DNA from: Drosophila pseudoobscura
Lineage: Eukaryota > Arthropoda > Insecta > Diptera > Drosophilidae
Assembly (NCBI RefSeq): GCF_009870125.1
Contig: NC_046680.1
Span: 7,626,001 to 7,690,000 of the forward strand
DNA length: 64,000 nt
Direction of reading: 5' to 3'
Shown in pieces: positions 11,167-24,859 of this stretch. Position numbers and translations under genes: made by a program. The stretch's first letter is position 1; the number at the start of each line of letters is the position of its first letter. The notes under the pieces are model-generated. The model was not told where the DNA came from and ran no database searches. It was given only the letters and a program-made list of their open reading frames with translations.

Positions 11167-12564
11167 CTAGTGCACTCCATTGCTGATGGTTGGGGTGCGC
11201 TCGTATGTTCGCCGATGCAGCGAGTCCACATCCTTCAGGTAGTACGTGCCGGGGAATAGGACGCCCACGCTGCCCGTCGGCGTGTAGGGAGCCGCATGGT
11301 TGTTCTTCTCGCGCACCTCCATCAGCTCTGAGAACTGCTCGGGCGCAACCTTCTCGCGTGAGTTGAGCAGCGGCAGCACGTAGTCCAGCTGTGCTACAAA
11401 CTTCTCAAAGGCTGCGGCATCCTGAGTCACACTGATCGAGTACATGGAGGCTGCCAGCCCAGAGCCGTACGAGAAGACACCGATGCGCTTGCCAACTAGA
11501 TCCGCCGCCGGAACGCCGATCAGCAGGGAGACGAGGCCCGAGTAGACGGAGGGTGTGTACATGTTGCCCACCTGGTTGGCCAGCAACAGCGTCTTCTTGG
11601 TCTTGGCCTCGAACACGTCGGCCGATTGCGTGAGGAAGGCCTTCTCCACGTCGCGGTCGAAGTAGGTGCCCTCGAGGGTGGCATTGTTGAAGCGCTCCAG
11701 TCCGACGAACTGCTCGGCGCGTTTCCCCTCGCTGGTCAGCAGAAAGTCGTTGAAACTCAGGCGGCCCACCGACTTCTGTACCAGCTTGCAGAACGGCGTG
11801 TGGAACAGAATGGCATCGAAGTTGTCGAGCCCCACTTTCCCGCCTTGTGTTTTTGCCTGCTGCTTCTCAAACTTCTGGCGGTACAAGCGATAGCAGGTGT
11901 CTAGGGCAGACAGGTAGCACTGGATTGAGAGCTTGCCGTCCACCGTGGGGTACTCGGAGCTGAGGTCTGGCTTGTAAAAGTCATAGGCATGCTCCATGTG
12001 CGTGGCCCGCAGGCCTCGCTCGAAGACCAGTGGTGCATTTGGTCCCACCAGCATGGCGACGGCGCCAGCGCCGCCAGTGGGGCGCGCTGCGCCCTTGGCA
12101 TAAACAGCAATGTCCGCACAAACGGCCAGGGCATAGCGCCCGTCCCAGCTGGACGATTCGATCCAGTTGATGGCATTGAAGAGCGCCGCCGTGCCGCCGT
12201 AGCAGGCGTTTGTGGTGTCGATACCCTCAATGTCGGTGTTGCCGCTGTCCGCAAACAGCTGCATTAGCACCGACTTCACCGACTTGGACTTGTCCACGAT
12301 CGTCTCAGTGCCGACCTCGAGCCGTCCGATCTCCGTGTGCTTGATATGATGCCGTTCAAGCAGCCGACTCACAACCGTCAAACACAGGGAGTTGACATCC
12401 TCCCGGTCCGAGCAGAACCCCATCTTTGCCTGGCCCAGGCCGATTGTGTATTTGCCCGCGGAGGCGCCATCAAACTGTTCCAGCTCGGTTTGGTCCACAT
12501 ACTGTGAGGGGAAGAGCACCTCTATGGCGCGTATCCCAACGTTTTCGGGCCAGTTTGTTGCCAT
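11167..12564 (-). CDS. Hmgs: Hydroxymethylglutaryl-CoA synthase
   Basis: A single coding exon of 465 residues. The enzyme condenses acetyl-CoA and acetoacetyl-CoA to HMG-CoA, the step before HMG-CoA reductase in the mevalonate route; in insects this feeds juvenile hormone, dolichol, ubiquinone and prenylation rather than sterols. The catalytic residues are in place: Glu87 in LEVGTETI, Cys121 in [13 protein letters not shown] and His255 in LFHTPFCKL. The 34-residue spacing between Glu and Cys equals that of the human enzyme (95 and 129). There is no mitochondrial presequence, so it is the cytosolic form. The 5' UTR is split: a good acceptor (TTACTTGCAG) on the minus strand ends at 12605, so an untranslated exon lies further upstream. 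Length is normal for the family. Confidence 0.96.
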   Translation of the reverse strand: MATNWPENVGIRAIEVLFPSQYVDQTELEQFDGASAGKYTIGLGQAKMGFCSDREDVNSLCLTVVSRLLERHHIKHTEIGRLEVGTETIVDKSKSVKSVLMQLFADSGNTDIEGIDTTNACYGGTAALFNAINWIESSSWDGRYALAVCADIAVYAKGAARPTGGAGAVAMLVGPNAPLVFERGLRATHMEHAYDFYKPDLSSEYPTVDGKLSIQCYLSALDTCYRLYRQKFEKQQAKTQGGKVGLDNFDAILFHTPFCKLVQKSVGRLSFNDFLLTSEGKRAEQFVGLERFNNATLEGTYFDRDVEKAFLTQSADVFEAKTKKTLLLANQVGNMYTPSVYSGLVSLLIGVPAADLVGKRIGVFSYGSGLAASMYSISVTQDAAAFEKFVAQLDYVLPLLNSREKVAPEQFSELMEVREKNNHAAPYTPTGSVGVLFPGTYYLKDVDSLHRRTYERTPTISNGVH

Positions 12565-12604
12565 ATTGTTATATTTATTGGTTTTCTTTTGTTTTTCCTG
12601 AGCT

Positions 12605-15600
12605 CTGCAAGTAATAGGAAACGGGAGAGAATTAGTGACTGAAATCTAATGGTGAACTCCTATCCACCGATCCAATTTCCATTCCCATTGCCACTGTTTT
12701 GGAAAACTTTCACCACTCGAATGGATATTCTGCGCAATGCGGTGTAAACGGTTTCGAATTATTTTAATGCGCTGCGACTTACAAATTGGACGAGGGCACA
12801 GCCAACTTGTTGCACGCTCGAGCTGCGACAGACGTGTGTGTGCCGACTGCTCGGAGCAGTGGCTGAAGAAGTCATCAAAGTCGGAGACGAAACCAGCAGC
12901 GGCGGCTGCGCAACAGTGGGGCCAAAACTGATGATTTCCCTGGTTTGAATGTGAATGAACAGACAGGCAGAGAGTGAGAGAGACACAGTAGTAATCAGGT
13001 GGAGAAAGTTTCCCCTCGCACAGCCAAAACTTTGTAAAAGAGAACACTAAGCCAAACCAAAAGCAAAGTAAGCCACAGCCAAAATGCACGCATCACAGAA
13101 ATGTAAGTCGGAGCTAAGACAAGCCCAAGTTATTTCCACCAAAGGGACAAACAGAAGGGGCGCTGATGATGCTGTAGGACAGGTTAGAGGAGCGTCGTCG
13201 CGACGTCTTCTCCTATGTATGTAGGTCATATCCACACATGGCTCTCTCTCTCCCTCGCACACGCTCTCCGCTCTCTATTGTATAACTGATAACAGAGTGA
13301 TGGGCAGCCGAAACCAAAAAAAATTGATTGACATGTTTACCGTTATTGTTAGCACCTGCTGGCACAGAAATCGAACTTTTCTATGTTTTCACTTTTTCGT
13401 GTGGCTTTGTCTTGCGTATTTTGGATATTCTCTCTGTTTTCTGTTTGCTGAAGCGCCAAACGCGAAGCTCACTCGAACGAATCTCTCTGCCGACTGACGG
13501 CGATCAAGGCGCTCCACTGCCATATGAGTGCCCATCGAGTGCTTGGGGGCACTCGGAGCGGTATTGTAAGTCAATGCCAACTGCTGAAAGCTTTTTGGGG
13601 GAACAAATACCCGATCGTGCATAATTACGGATATATTTATCATTTATCGCATAGAGATATAGCCAGTAGAAACCATAAGTACGGGCTGGGGGCTGGGGGA
13701 GGAGCGGGTTCTGTCGTTGCTTATTGTACTGTTGCGATGGGGGATAAGATCAAAGCGGCCCCGGTGCGCGCCCCCTGATAAGCCACTGCAGACGGAACAA
13801 AGCCATTTCCCAATAAGTAGTCAGTTGTATTGTATTCCTCAAAACTAAGGATCACCCGTCGCGGTCAAGGTACACCGGCGTTGGGCAATGCTATGGAAAT
13901 GGATGCACTGTTTATGCAGTAGAGGGGCAGCAAGAAGGCAGTTTGCGGCTTTGTGGGTTTATTTTTAGCCCTCAAACTTTGGAAGTGTATAAACAAAAGT
14001 AATTACTCAGCGTGAAATGTATGGAACCGAAATTTTTTCCACTGTGCATATACACTTAGCTAATTGCTCTTCCCACTTGAGTCATCGCTACAATTGGCGC
14101 ATCAGGCCACCTCCGCCGCGACCAGTCAAAGGTTAAACTCACAGCACACGTGTGGCCATAAACTGGGCGATAGGAATTATTTTGGGGGCACGTTATGAAA
14201 CAGTATCAACTCGAAATGAAATTGTTAGACCACCTAAAGGTGGAGGACCCAATTTCTAGGACTGGGGTCTCCTCTCCTTGCTTTGACTCCGGCAACCAGG
14301 CATCCTTTATGGCGATGCTCTACCAATCAAAGCACCTATTTCAAACGCCGACTTCTGGTTACATCAGCGGGCGACGTGTTGCTCGCATCGCCTGTTGTCC
14401 CGAACACGCACTTCCTGTACTTATGGACTACCTGCTCACTCACTTGTAGGTATTCTGGGCCGAAGCGTGTGTATAATTTAACTAAACTAATCTTTTCTAA
14501 TTAGGCACTGGCTAAGTGCAAATACTTTGCGCTGGGGCCGCGCTTATCAGCTGTTCTCTCAGCTGTGTTTTTCCCCGATGGGTTGCCACTCAGTATTTTT
14601 TCATTCGCTGTCGCTGGTAACACTGAAACCCATCACGTGAATCTCATGTGGTATGTGTGAATTGTCACTTTTTTCGCGGCCAGTTTTCACCACAGACTCT
14701 TGCTCCGTTTGCACGTACGACTCGTATTTGTGGGTGGCGGCGGTTAATTTGCGCTTGATTTCAGCAGATCCAAATTTTGTAACGCACAAAAAACTCATCT
14801 AGTGTCTCTCCATCTACCAGTCCGTGTGTAATAACCACTAAAACGTAAGTTCATGTGAGCAGTAACAGCTTTTCCACGTCCGCGGGTGTGTGAAAACCTT
14901 GTGCAACGAAGAACTCGTGAAAAATTCTGTTATTTCATCGGCGTAGACCTGCTGACTGTTGCCTGAAACGTAAATTGCAATATTGGCATTTGTGCAAGTG
15001 AGAGTAAATCTTTTCCGATGTGGCTGCTGCGCTTCGACATTGTATTTGTCGTGCAAATCAAGTGACCCTGAAAATGAGGCCTCCACAAGTTGTTCTCCAT
15101 TTTGCGTAGTTGTTCGCTGGTTCTACGGAGGCCAAACATTTCCTGATAGATTGGGATATATCTGGAAATTTCCAAGCGGCCTCAGCGTGGGCGGAACAAT
15201 CAGAAATATGTGGGAAATGTTTTGGTTTTGTATTGAAAACCCGTGAGCAGAAAATTATCGATCGAAAAACTGTCATGTGACTGTCATCAAAACAGCTGAC
15301 GGCAAAATTTTACTCACCACGGTTGACTGTCGTTGTGGTGACAAGAGAGAGAGAGAGAGCGCCGCCCGGTCAGAGAGTTGAGAGTGGTTCTCTCTCTCTT
15401 ACTCTGCGTAAACAAAATTTAAAGAAAGAACTGGCGCCTTGCTATAATTTGAACCGTTTCGGGGAATCTAAATTCTTAAATAAAGCACGTACCATTTGAT
15501 TAATTGAATGAATTTCCGCTAAGAAAACTGCAGGCTTGTGCCATAAATATATGCTCTCTATGTGAATATTAAATGGATATTATCCATATGCGTTTGTGTA

Positions 15601-17341
15601 TTCTCGGTTCTTTGGAAATGTGTGTTTGCCACAAGGACCCCACAATAAATAGTTATATTGCGTGCCGCAAGGACCTTGACTGCGCTGACCAGATATAAAC
15701 TTGAAACTGAAAGTGAAACAGCATTTGCGCCCCGTCCAATAAAACAGAAACAGAAAACCCCATGCGATGAGAGATTGGGGAGGCAGGCGAATGACCAAGA
15801 ACAGCTGCTAGATTCCAGCGTGTTTTTATCTGTGGCACCATACCACACTAGCCCTTCCTGTTCTGCGCTCAGCAAGGGAGCCAGGCACATTATTATTAAT
15901 TAATTTGGGCGGCCTCCCCCACTGGGCGAGGATATTTGCGCCATCATCAAAAGTCATCGCCGTTGCCTTCGTCATCGAGCCGCGAACATTGCGATTTCCT
16001 CCCGTAGTGTCTGTGCGGACTACCCCAATGGTTCAAAGACAGGTCCTGATGGACCCTGGCCCTCACCCTGCATTAGCGCCAGCCGTTGGCCAGTCAGACT
16101 GTCTCCAGCGCGATGGCGACACGCTGACTTGCCCCCTCCTTCGGCGCTGTCAACATCATTTAGGTTCGGGGCCGCGCGAGTGGTATCCACGTCACCAGTA
16201 CAGCATGGAAGCATAACTCTCACTTTAACCCCCTCCATCCCACATCGCCGCTAAAAATAGACATGCATATGTATGTGTCGTTACGATTTCCGTTTCCCGT
16301 TTCTCCGGTTGTTTGTTGCCAGGCTCGTTGTTGTTCTTTCTGTGGATGATATGCGCCACTCCTCCTACTTTTCTTTGGCCTGAGGACAATGCACTGCCTT
16401 GACTGGAGAGGTATTCATGTTTACGGGGCGGAGCTGTGGCTGTGGCTGGAAATGGAGGAGGAGGCGACGCTGTTGTCATTCCATGTTCTCGTGTTTGTTG
16501 CGTGTCTCCCTTTGAAGGCCATCGGCGTAGTTATGTAATGATAGTGGGCCACTAGGCCGGAATTGGGCAAAAGTTAGATTTCTATCTATCTTGCGGCGTT
16601 TGCTGTGTGATTACTCATACGCCCTGTCGCACAGGAGGAGTAGGAGGAGCAAGGACTCTATAGCAAAGGAGTCGGCGACACTTACCCAAATTGAACACCC
16701 GCTTTGGTTTGACTCCGGCATGGGGCATGGTACCCTGCTTCGTCATCGATTCATTCGGCAACTGCTCGGATAGAGTCGGCTCCCAGCTTGCAGCCCATTG
16801 TGGCGGCCAGGCAACATTCACTTTGCAGCAGTCCCTCGACGAGTGCGCACGACCATGTAGTCGTGGGAAGAAGCGAAATACTTGAGAAGCGGAGGAAAAA
16901 TGCCTACAATTCTTTACCGCCTTCGAGTGGAAAAGTTCCTAACAATTCTGTTGAGACTCTAGGAGTGCTAAGATCAAATCAAGTGTGTGCTTGTGGTAAC
17001 AATCGAAGGACTCGGACAGACAGGTAGACAGGCTGGCAGCCGCTGGTCTGTCTGGCGCCTGCTTTGCGAAATTCGCCTGTGGAGACGGGGAGTCTCCTCC
17101 GGAAGTGCCGTACACTTGTGTGGATTCGGGAAATTGCATTTAAACGGTCGATCGCATCGCAATTATTTTAATGGCCAGAACAGAGCTGCCTTGGGCCAGG
17201 AATATTTAAATTTTGTATTTCCTTGGCCTTTCGGGGTGATGCAATCGATACAAGTTATATAATATTGAACATCCTTTGGGACCGTTCCGCAATCGATTTA
17301 CTAAGGTCACTCGTTTCTCCTTTATTCATAAAGCCATCAAA
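12605..17341. other. Noncoding region between Hmgs and Vha44
   Basis: About 4.7 kb holding the 5' regions of both divergent genes. No coding sequence is convincing. Visible signals are a GA run at 15344-15359 followed by a TC run at 15388-15400, and E-box pairs near 14550-14570. A likely acceptor (TTCATAAAG) lies just before the Vha44 ATG, implying an upstream untranslated exon. Confidence 0.6.
15344..15400. promoter_or_regulatory. GA/TC mirror cluster, possible GAGA-factor site
   Basis: A GAGAGAGAGAGAGAGAG run and, about 28 bases later, a TCTCTCTCTCT run that can pair with it. Such GAGAG clusters bind GAGA factor at Drosophila promoters (established). A link to the Vha44 promoter is only inferred from position. 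Confidence 0.45.
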
Positions 17342-20300
17342 ATGATGTCCGAATACTGGATTATCTCGGCGCCGGGCGAGAAGACCTGCGCCCAGACATT
17401 CGACACGATGAACAACCTGACCAGCAAGCAGCACAACCTCTGCAATAACTACAAGTTCCATATACCCGACCTGAAGGTGAGTTCTATCCCTTACCCTGTG
17501 GAGAACACCACACTAACGCCGATGATTACATGAGTAGGTGGGAACGCTGGACCAGCTGGTCGGCCTGTCCGATGATCTGGGAAAGCTGGACTCGTACGTG
17601 GAGCAGATCACCCGCAAGGTGGCTGTCTACCTGGGCGAGGTGCTGGAGGATCAGCGGGACAAGCTGCACGAGAATCTGCTGGCCAACAACAGTAAGTCGT
17701 TTGTTTCACAAAAAACTATCTACGTATATCTTGGAAATGCTATAAATATAGTACATAAATATTCAGCTCAGTCTAGATTAGTCTAGTCTCTAGCTTAGTG
17801 CCGTTTAGCGTTTAGTTTAGCATTTAGTTTAGTTAAACGTGGTTAGGCGATGCCTGCTCCGAGTCACGAATATTGTTTTGGTTCTTTAGTTATTTCTAAG
17901 CAGAAGTAGAACCAGAATGGAATGCTCTCTGATACTCTACTATAATCGTACCATACTCGTATGTATGTATTGCCCATATCTATTGTTTATCCACCGAATT
18001 CTACTTTTTCTACTAACAAATGAGATCTGCAATTTTCCACTTGCGACATTCCGACATATTAATTAAAAAAGCTCTCCCTAACTATGGAATGTTTAATCTG
18101 TCTATCTCTTATGTCCCTGTTTTAAGAATTCCAATTTGACTAACACTAAAATCTAATGTATTTCAATCACATACTATATCCATATATCTTACCATATATG
18201 TACTACCTATAAAATTTACTTTTTCTGTAGTTTTAACATTAAAGTGAAAAGAATTAAAGAAAAGGGAAATACAGAAAATACAGACACGATTTAAAAACTA
18301 ATCGAATTTCAGCTTAAACCTTGAGGTTCTATCTATTTATCTAATTCGTTAGAGTTCGTTCTATATGATATTCTGTTTTTTTGTTTTTCAACATTTTATC
18401 ATTTTTTCTCTGGATTTTACTTGATTTTGATTTTTATTTAACGTTGTGTTTCGTATTATTTTTGGTTTGATTTTTTTTAACTCATGAGCACAACCATCCA
18501 CCACAAACAAATGTACCGATAATCGCCCCGAATCGGGCTCCAGATATAGGGCCTCTCCCGCTCAAACAACAATGGAATTAAAGTGGACTTTCGCGGAGAG
18601 AAAGATTAAAGACCTACTACGAGTATTATAAATGTAATGGAATAAGAGCCTTTGTTGTTTATTTTATGTTGCGTTTGTTGTACATTTTTATATCAATCTA
18701 TATATCCCAAACACACACACACACACATCAGGGCGACACACACAGATACAGAAATACAATAGAAATAATAAAAAACTACCAAACCTCTGGTCACACCAAT
18801 ATACGCTCAAGGAAACACTCCTCCAAGGACACCTTCCTACCCACACCATAACACACTCCTTTCCAGAGAAGAGAAAAGAATGAGTACAGTGAACACTTGT
18901 ATATTTTACATACTACATATATTGTACCTATTGTTGTAAATTCTTTTATGATTTGTGGAAGGCGATTGACAATTATTTGTGGAAAGCCCATTAGTTTTTA
19001 AATCATTCACCCGAAAATTAAGTTGAAGCAGAGGCGAATCAAGGGAAATGTATGTAATGTTTAAAGATATACATAGATCCATATTCTGCATATATTATAT
19101 ACATACTTATATCGTACATACATATATTCGACTATAACATGTTTTATTGGTTTATTTTGGACAAATGCGCGAGTGTCGTTCCCAGTTTATTTTTTACGTT
19201 TTTATCTATCGTATCGTATCGTATCGTATCTATAGAAATATATAAACATACTGTTTGTATTTACCAATGTAAGTGCGTGCGTGTAAAAGTTGTGTAAGGT
19301 CATCCTTTGTATTGTACATATACGAATATCCCATATACGATTATATAGAATGTTGTAACAGTATCGTCTTGTATGTATGTATGGATGTATGTCAGCGAGC
19401 GTGGCCGGTTTGTGTCGTGTATGCTGTATCCTGTGTGTCGTCTCTTCATCCGCATCGATGCGCCTACACAGGAAAGGCGTTCATTTGTGCTGTGTTCCAT
19501 TTTCATTTGCGATCCTGTTTATATGTGGGTGGAAGTGTGCCTGTGTGTGAGTGTGTCTGTATTCATGCGCTTTTTTCCCCCCACACTTACTGCAAACGCT
19601 ATTCGGCCAGGGGCAGTCACAGATGGACATCGGGAGACACTCGAAACATATGCTTTTACACTGTAACAAATTGAAAAGAAAACGAAAAATTATATCACAA
19701 AATTAGATGCACCTTTCGTTTGCCTTGTTTAGATCTCACAGAGTTCTTTCGAATACATTTTTTCCACTGTTGTTCATGAGACGAATATTTTAATATTGAA
19801 TTTTGATTGGTTTTGCACCCCCACACACACTCCCCCTCCCCCACTCTCACATCCAACCACATGAGTTGAAGTTTCTTTTTTTTTTTACATTTTTCATGTA
19901 TAATTTTTGTTTATTCTTTTTACAAAATATTTACCAAAAAAAAAAGAAAAGAGTTCTTTTGTTTCGCTTTTGATTGAGGAAGGAATATATCGGGTGTAGA
20001 GTTTGAGATTAAAGAACGTACTCGTGCAAGCAGCTCATAAGGATAGCCCCTAAACGTACGCTATAGTTTAACTTTTAATTTTATTTCGATCCCCGTAACC
20101 TGAGCCCAATATCCCGTGCCTGAAACCTGAATTGATCCCGGAATAACCCAACGATAAACTATATACATATCTATATCCCCGAGTGCAATGAGCAATCCAC
20201 TTTAGCTAAGACTAAATCTCAAAACCAAATCTAAATGCATTGTGTTATACTATTGTCTGTACCACCCTGAAATCGGATAACCATACAACGAATCGGCCAA

Positions 20301-23300
20301 TACGAATATATCCCAAAACCCTACATACCTGCATCTGAATCCCGAACCGAATTGAAACCCTGGTGTATACCGATGGATACAGGCCCCGGTCCGCCCGACG
20401 AAATACCCTGTCGACACCACCAGCGAATCAAGAATCTCAGCCTGCGACACCAGCGAAAACACCAGCACACGCACCACCAAAACAAACCCCAACACTACCA
20501 TCTCCAACATCACCACCAGCTGCCCCAGGATATCAAGGGTAAATCAACCTCAACCAATCAACTCACTCCAAGTCGCGACCCAAGCCAAGCTCCTTCCACT
20601 CCTACTCTTCCCACTGCTGCTGCCAATGCTGGCACTGTTCCTTGCGCCTGTACTATAACCACACCAGCCCCTGGATCCGGATCTGGCGGCAGCTTGAATA
20701 ACCTCTCCACAACCCACGACGAGTCCGAGCGGGACTTTGATTTTGTGATAGCGCCACAGCCGGGCGGATGTCTGTGCGAGGAGTGTGGCGTGTTCGCCCC
20801 GCCTAGCACCAGTGCCACGGCCAGCACGCTGATGGCCGACGAGTGCTACTCCCACACAGCCTCCTCCATGCTGAGTGCCACACGCAGTGCCCTCTCCACA
20901 ATGGCGGCCATTGCCACGGGCAGCAACCTGGGTGGTGGTAGCTCTGTCGGAGGCGCCAGCACAAGTGCGGCCGCTGCCGCTGCGCATGCGCATGGGGGGC
21001 ACCCTCCCGCTGCAGCTGCCGCCTCCGCACCCGCCAAGAACAGCTCCGCCTCGACCCTCTGCTCCTCGGCCTACTTCTCCACGTCGGCGCCCACCACTAG
21101 CAGCTCGGTGCACAGCATGTCGCGCTCTAACAGCAAGAAGCTGAATAACAACACTTGCAGCATAAACCATAACAAGCTCAGCTTCCGCAGCGGCAGCCAC
21201 GTGAGTCAATTGAACCTGCCCCAGCATCAGCAACAGAATCAGAATCAACAGTATCAGCAGAAGCGAGATCTTTCATCCTCATCGCCGCTTCAGTCGCCGA
21301 CCCAGAAGTCGTGCGACTCGTCCGATATGGATGCGGACGGGGGGAACACCACGGATGGTGACCCCAAAAGTCCGAACAGCGCCAGATCCTCCGATCTATC
21401 TGAAACTTTCGACTGGTGGTTCAATAAGCCCAAGCGTAACTCTAAAAAGAGCAGGTATCTAATCACCGCCTTAACTATTGTAGACCGTTGCCATTGAAAT
21501 CGCAAAGCAAGCACCCAAAAGACAATCAGTAAATATGCCAGTCACCCGCAGTCATCCCGCTACGCTACTCCACGTCATGCCCCCAGTCTACTGACTACCC
21601 CTTACACCTTATGCCTGAGCACTGAACACTGAACACTGAACACCTGTCCTGTCCACACACTCACACACAACACAAGACACGCTGTAAAAACACACGTTAC
21701 ACAACACAGATCCATAAGTACAGTCTCGCACAGAGCATCCGCTTTGCCTGCTTTCATATATATACTCTACTCGTACACGAAACAGAAAACGGAACAGAAA
21801 ATCCCATAAATGTTTGATTTGATTAAGTGGAAGAACAGAATCCAATGCAATAATAATGTATTTCTTTTTTAAATCACTTCTCATCATCGGTCATCCCATT
21901 GCCACAAACATGAATCACGATCCCGATCACGAAAACACCATACGCACAAAACAACACTGAAATCACCCAACACTTGAATGACACAGTGCACACCAATGCG
22001 AAAAACAACATCTCCACCAACACCAACACCAACAGCAACACCAACAACTACACCAAGAACAACAACTGCAATCCAAAGCAATGACATTTTGGCATCAAGC
22101 ATCGACCACACCGCGCTCTAGTTATCGCTCTTTCTTCAATTCTCTTGCCGATCAAATATATAGCAAACGTTCTACATCGAGTCAATTAAATATAAACAAT
22201 GGATTTAATTTAACACCAACACATAGATCGTCTCCAGTGAGTAGTTGTTGTGGCAGTAGTAGCCAGGGGCGATCCAGTCCGGACACGGATAATCCAGAGC
22301 CGCCAGAGTTTCCGCTGAGTCCAGGTTAGCATGCCGCCAGGGTGTTTCGACCATGTTCGTACACCTATTGCCTTGACATTAACATGACACATGTAAATGG
22401 AAATGTTAATGTTCATGTGGATGTGTTGCTCTTCCCTTTGATTTCTCTTCTTGTTTTTACCTTCTTCTTTTCCATTATCGTTTATTGAGCAACTTGATGT
22501 ACCCACCACCACACCACCACCATCGCCTCTCTCACGTTACTTACGTCTTACGTCTTCTTATCCAATCAAAAAAATACTTAAATATATAGATATATATGAT
22601 AAAATAAAAGAAAAAAGACGAATTTATGTTCTATCTATCTTTTAGTTGAATCGTTGCATCTGTTTCTACGGTACACCTTCCGCCTACAGTGCGGGCTCTT
22701 TTTTTCAATTTTGATTTATATTTCTCTCCTTTCTCTCTCTCGCTGTCTCTATATCTCTCTCTGTGGTACTTGTATTTATTGAGTTTGCAATGGCGCTTTC
22801 ACTTTTGATTTCCTTCGATCACACAGATATACATATATACATATATATGTACCTATAAATATATGCTCATCACGGATCTTTGATTATTTGTAACAGTGTA
22901 AAAGCGAATATTATGTTGTTCTTTCAGTGTATGCCCTCCCCAAACAATGTTGTTGTCGCTGATCCACATCATAGCTCCGAAATCATTAAGCTAATGCCAC
23001 AAAAATCACCCAGAGCTCCGCTTTTGCCCAGAGCCAAATGTTGAGAATTTTAATTTAAAATATTGTCATGCTTTCGTTCTGCATTATTATTTGCCTGTTG
23101 AGTGTCCACCTATGAGAGATGCCTACATATTTATATCTTTAAATTGTTATTACTTATCACAATCCAATACTAACATCCAGCTAACTTTATGTGCAGTGTT
23201 GAGAGTGTAATCCGAAAGGTACTTCTTCCAAATGTGACTAATATGCGTAGTCCCAGTCCTCGTAGAATCTGTAAAACTGTATTGCATCCAAATTGTTTCT

Positions 23301-24859
23301 AATTTCGTTGTGTTCCTTTAATGTGTGCGTGTATGTAGTATGTGTGTGCGTTTTATCCGAATAATTCTATAATTCTAATTCTAACAAGAAAATTTTGATT
23401 TATCTTAATTTACTTACATTTAAAACTTTAATTTAAAATAGCTTTCGAGCGTAAATCTATATAAACTTTTAGTACGATTACGATATATATATTTTTTCCC
23501 TTCTGTTTTGTACTTGAACATTAATTGAGCAATGAATCATATATGGTTCTGCTCTTCCTCTGAGTGAACCGACTATCCATGCAACAATATAATGATCCTG
23601 AACCCGACTAACTCTCTGCCGTTTATCCCTTAACACAGCCGAGCTGCCGCAGTATTTGACCCGTTTCCAATGGGACATGGCCAAGTATCCGATCAAGCAA
23701 TCGCTGCGCAACATTGCTGATATCATTTCCAAGCAGATTGGCCAGATCGATGGCGACCTGAAGACCAAGTCCCAGGCCTACAACAACCTCAAGGGAAATC
23801 TGCAAAACCTGGAAAAGAAAAAGACGTGAGTGCAGTCGAATCTTTAGTCAATGTTTACACATATTAACCATCCATTGCTATCCTATCCCTTCCACAGTGG
23901 CAGCTTGCTGACCAGGAACCTGGCCGATTTGGTCAAAAAGGAGCACTTCATTCTGGATTCGGAATACCTGACCACTCTGCTGGTCATTGTGCCCAAGTGA
24001 GTTTGTAGAGAGATATTCCCGACTTCAGTTAACATACTTCAAACCTTCAAAACTTCCCCAAAAACAGAGTCCTGACCAATGACTGGCATGCCAATTACGA
24101 GAAGATCACGGACATGATCGTGCCACGCTCAACGCAGCTCATTCAGGAGGACAGCGACTACTGTCTCTTCAATGTGACGCTCTTCAAGAAGGTCACCGAG
24201 GAGTTCAAGCTACATGCCCGCGAGCGCAAATTCATTGTTCGTGACTTCGTCTACAACGAAGAAGAGCTGGCCGCCGGCAAGAACGAGATGACCAAGCTGA
24301 TGACGGACAAGAAGAAGCAGTTTGTATGTAATGCCTCAACTGATAAGGGTGCAATGTACTAATCCTCCTCCAATTTACTAACGATACCAGGGACCCCTTG
24401 TGCGTTGGCTGAAGGTTAACTTCAGTGAGGCATTCTGTGCCCTCATTCACGTGAAGGCGCTGCGCGTCTTTGTAGAATCTGTGCTGAGGTACGGCCGTAA
24501 TTGATCATTTCTAAAAAGTGCTGGGCACTAATGATTGTATTGTATTTCCCATAGATACGGGCTGCCGGTCAACTTCCAGGCCATTCTGATCGAGCCCAAC
24601 AAGAAGAGCGTGAAGCGTTTGCGTGATGTGCTCAACCAGCTTTACGGACATCTGGATGGTGCCTCGGCTGGCGGTCAAGTCAGCAGTGCTGATGTGAGTT
24701 TCCAATTATTAACGATTGAATTCGTTAAAATTTATTTGGTTCAATGCTCTATTTTTATAGAATGTGGATATACCCGGCCTGGGCTTTGGCCAGTCCGAAT
24801 ACTATCCCTATGTGTTCTACAAGGTCAATATCGATATGGTTGAGCAAAGCAAGGTTTAA
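17342..24859 (+). CDS. Vha44: V-type proton ATPase subunit C
   Basis: Cytosolic V1 subunit C links the V1 motor to the membrane stator and is lost on reversible disassembly. Short-form coding exons: 17342-17476, 17538-17691, 23639-23825, 23898-23996, 24068-24323, 24391-24488, 24555-24693 and 24761-24859, together 388 residues (human about 382). Conserved blocks include [64 protein letters not shown] and [20 protein letters not shown] long form adds exons 20383-21454 and 22122-22324, which keep phase exactly (1275 nt) and insert about 425 Ser/His/Gln-rich residues after LLANN, giving about 813 residues. The start has two methionines in a row (17342 and 17345). A 3' UTR follows with AATAAA near 25386. 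Confidence 0.95.
17692..20382. other. Vha44 large AT-rich intron
   Basis: Intron between the GTAAGTCG donor at 17692 and the alternative long exon. It is AT-rich with simple repeats (an AC run near 18712-18726 and five CGTAT units near 19208-19231) and long ATATAC stretches. I see no nested gene or RNA gene. Confidence 0.6.
20383..21454 (+). other. Vha44: Vha44 long alternative coding exon
   Basis: It begins after ATGGATACAG and ends AGC AG before GTATCT. Read from the 17691 donor it starts [17 protein letters not shown], is Ser/Thr/Ala/His/Gln-rich and ends [17 protein letters not shown] recall the same opening in the long D. melanogaster subunit C, so the exon is probably conserved and used, although it lies outside the structured subunit C fold. 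Confidence 0.8.
22122..22324 (+). other. Vha44: Vha44 second alternative coding exon
   Basis: The acceptor CGCTCTAG at 22114-22121 and the donor CCAG/GTTAGC keep the frame between the long exon and the exon starting at 23639. It encodes [18 protein letters not shown] and then a Ser/Pro-rich tail ending PPEFPLSP. The acceptor is the least certain boundary. An internal GTGAGT at 22237 could act as an alternative donor but would shift the frame. Confidence 0.7.
22325..23638. other. Vha44 intron
   Basis: AT-rich intron with pyrimidine runs (CTCTCTCTCG near 22736) and no coding or RNA feature that I can support. Confidence 0.6.

Noticed and set aside
19200-19700. Open frames in the Vha44 intron near the CGTAT repeat
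   Set aside because: Rich in Cys/Tyr/Val from TGT/TAT/GTA repeats, with no splice context or recognisable domain.
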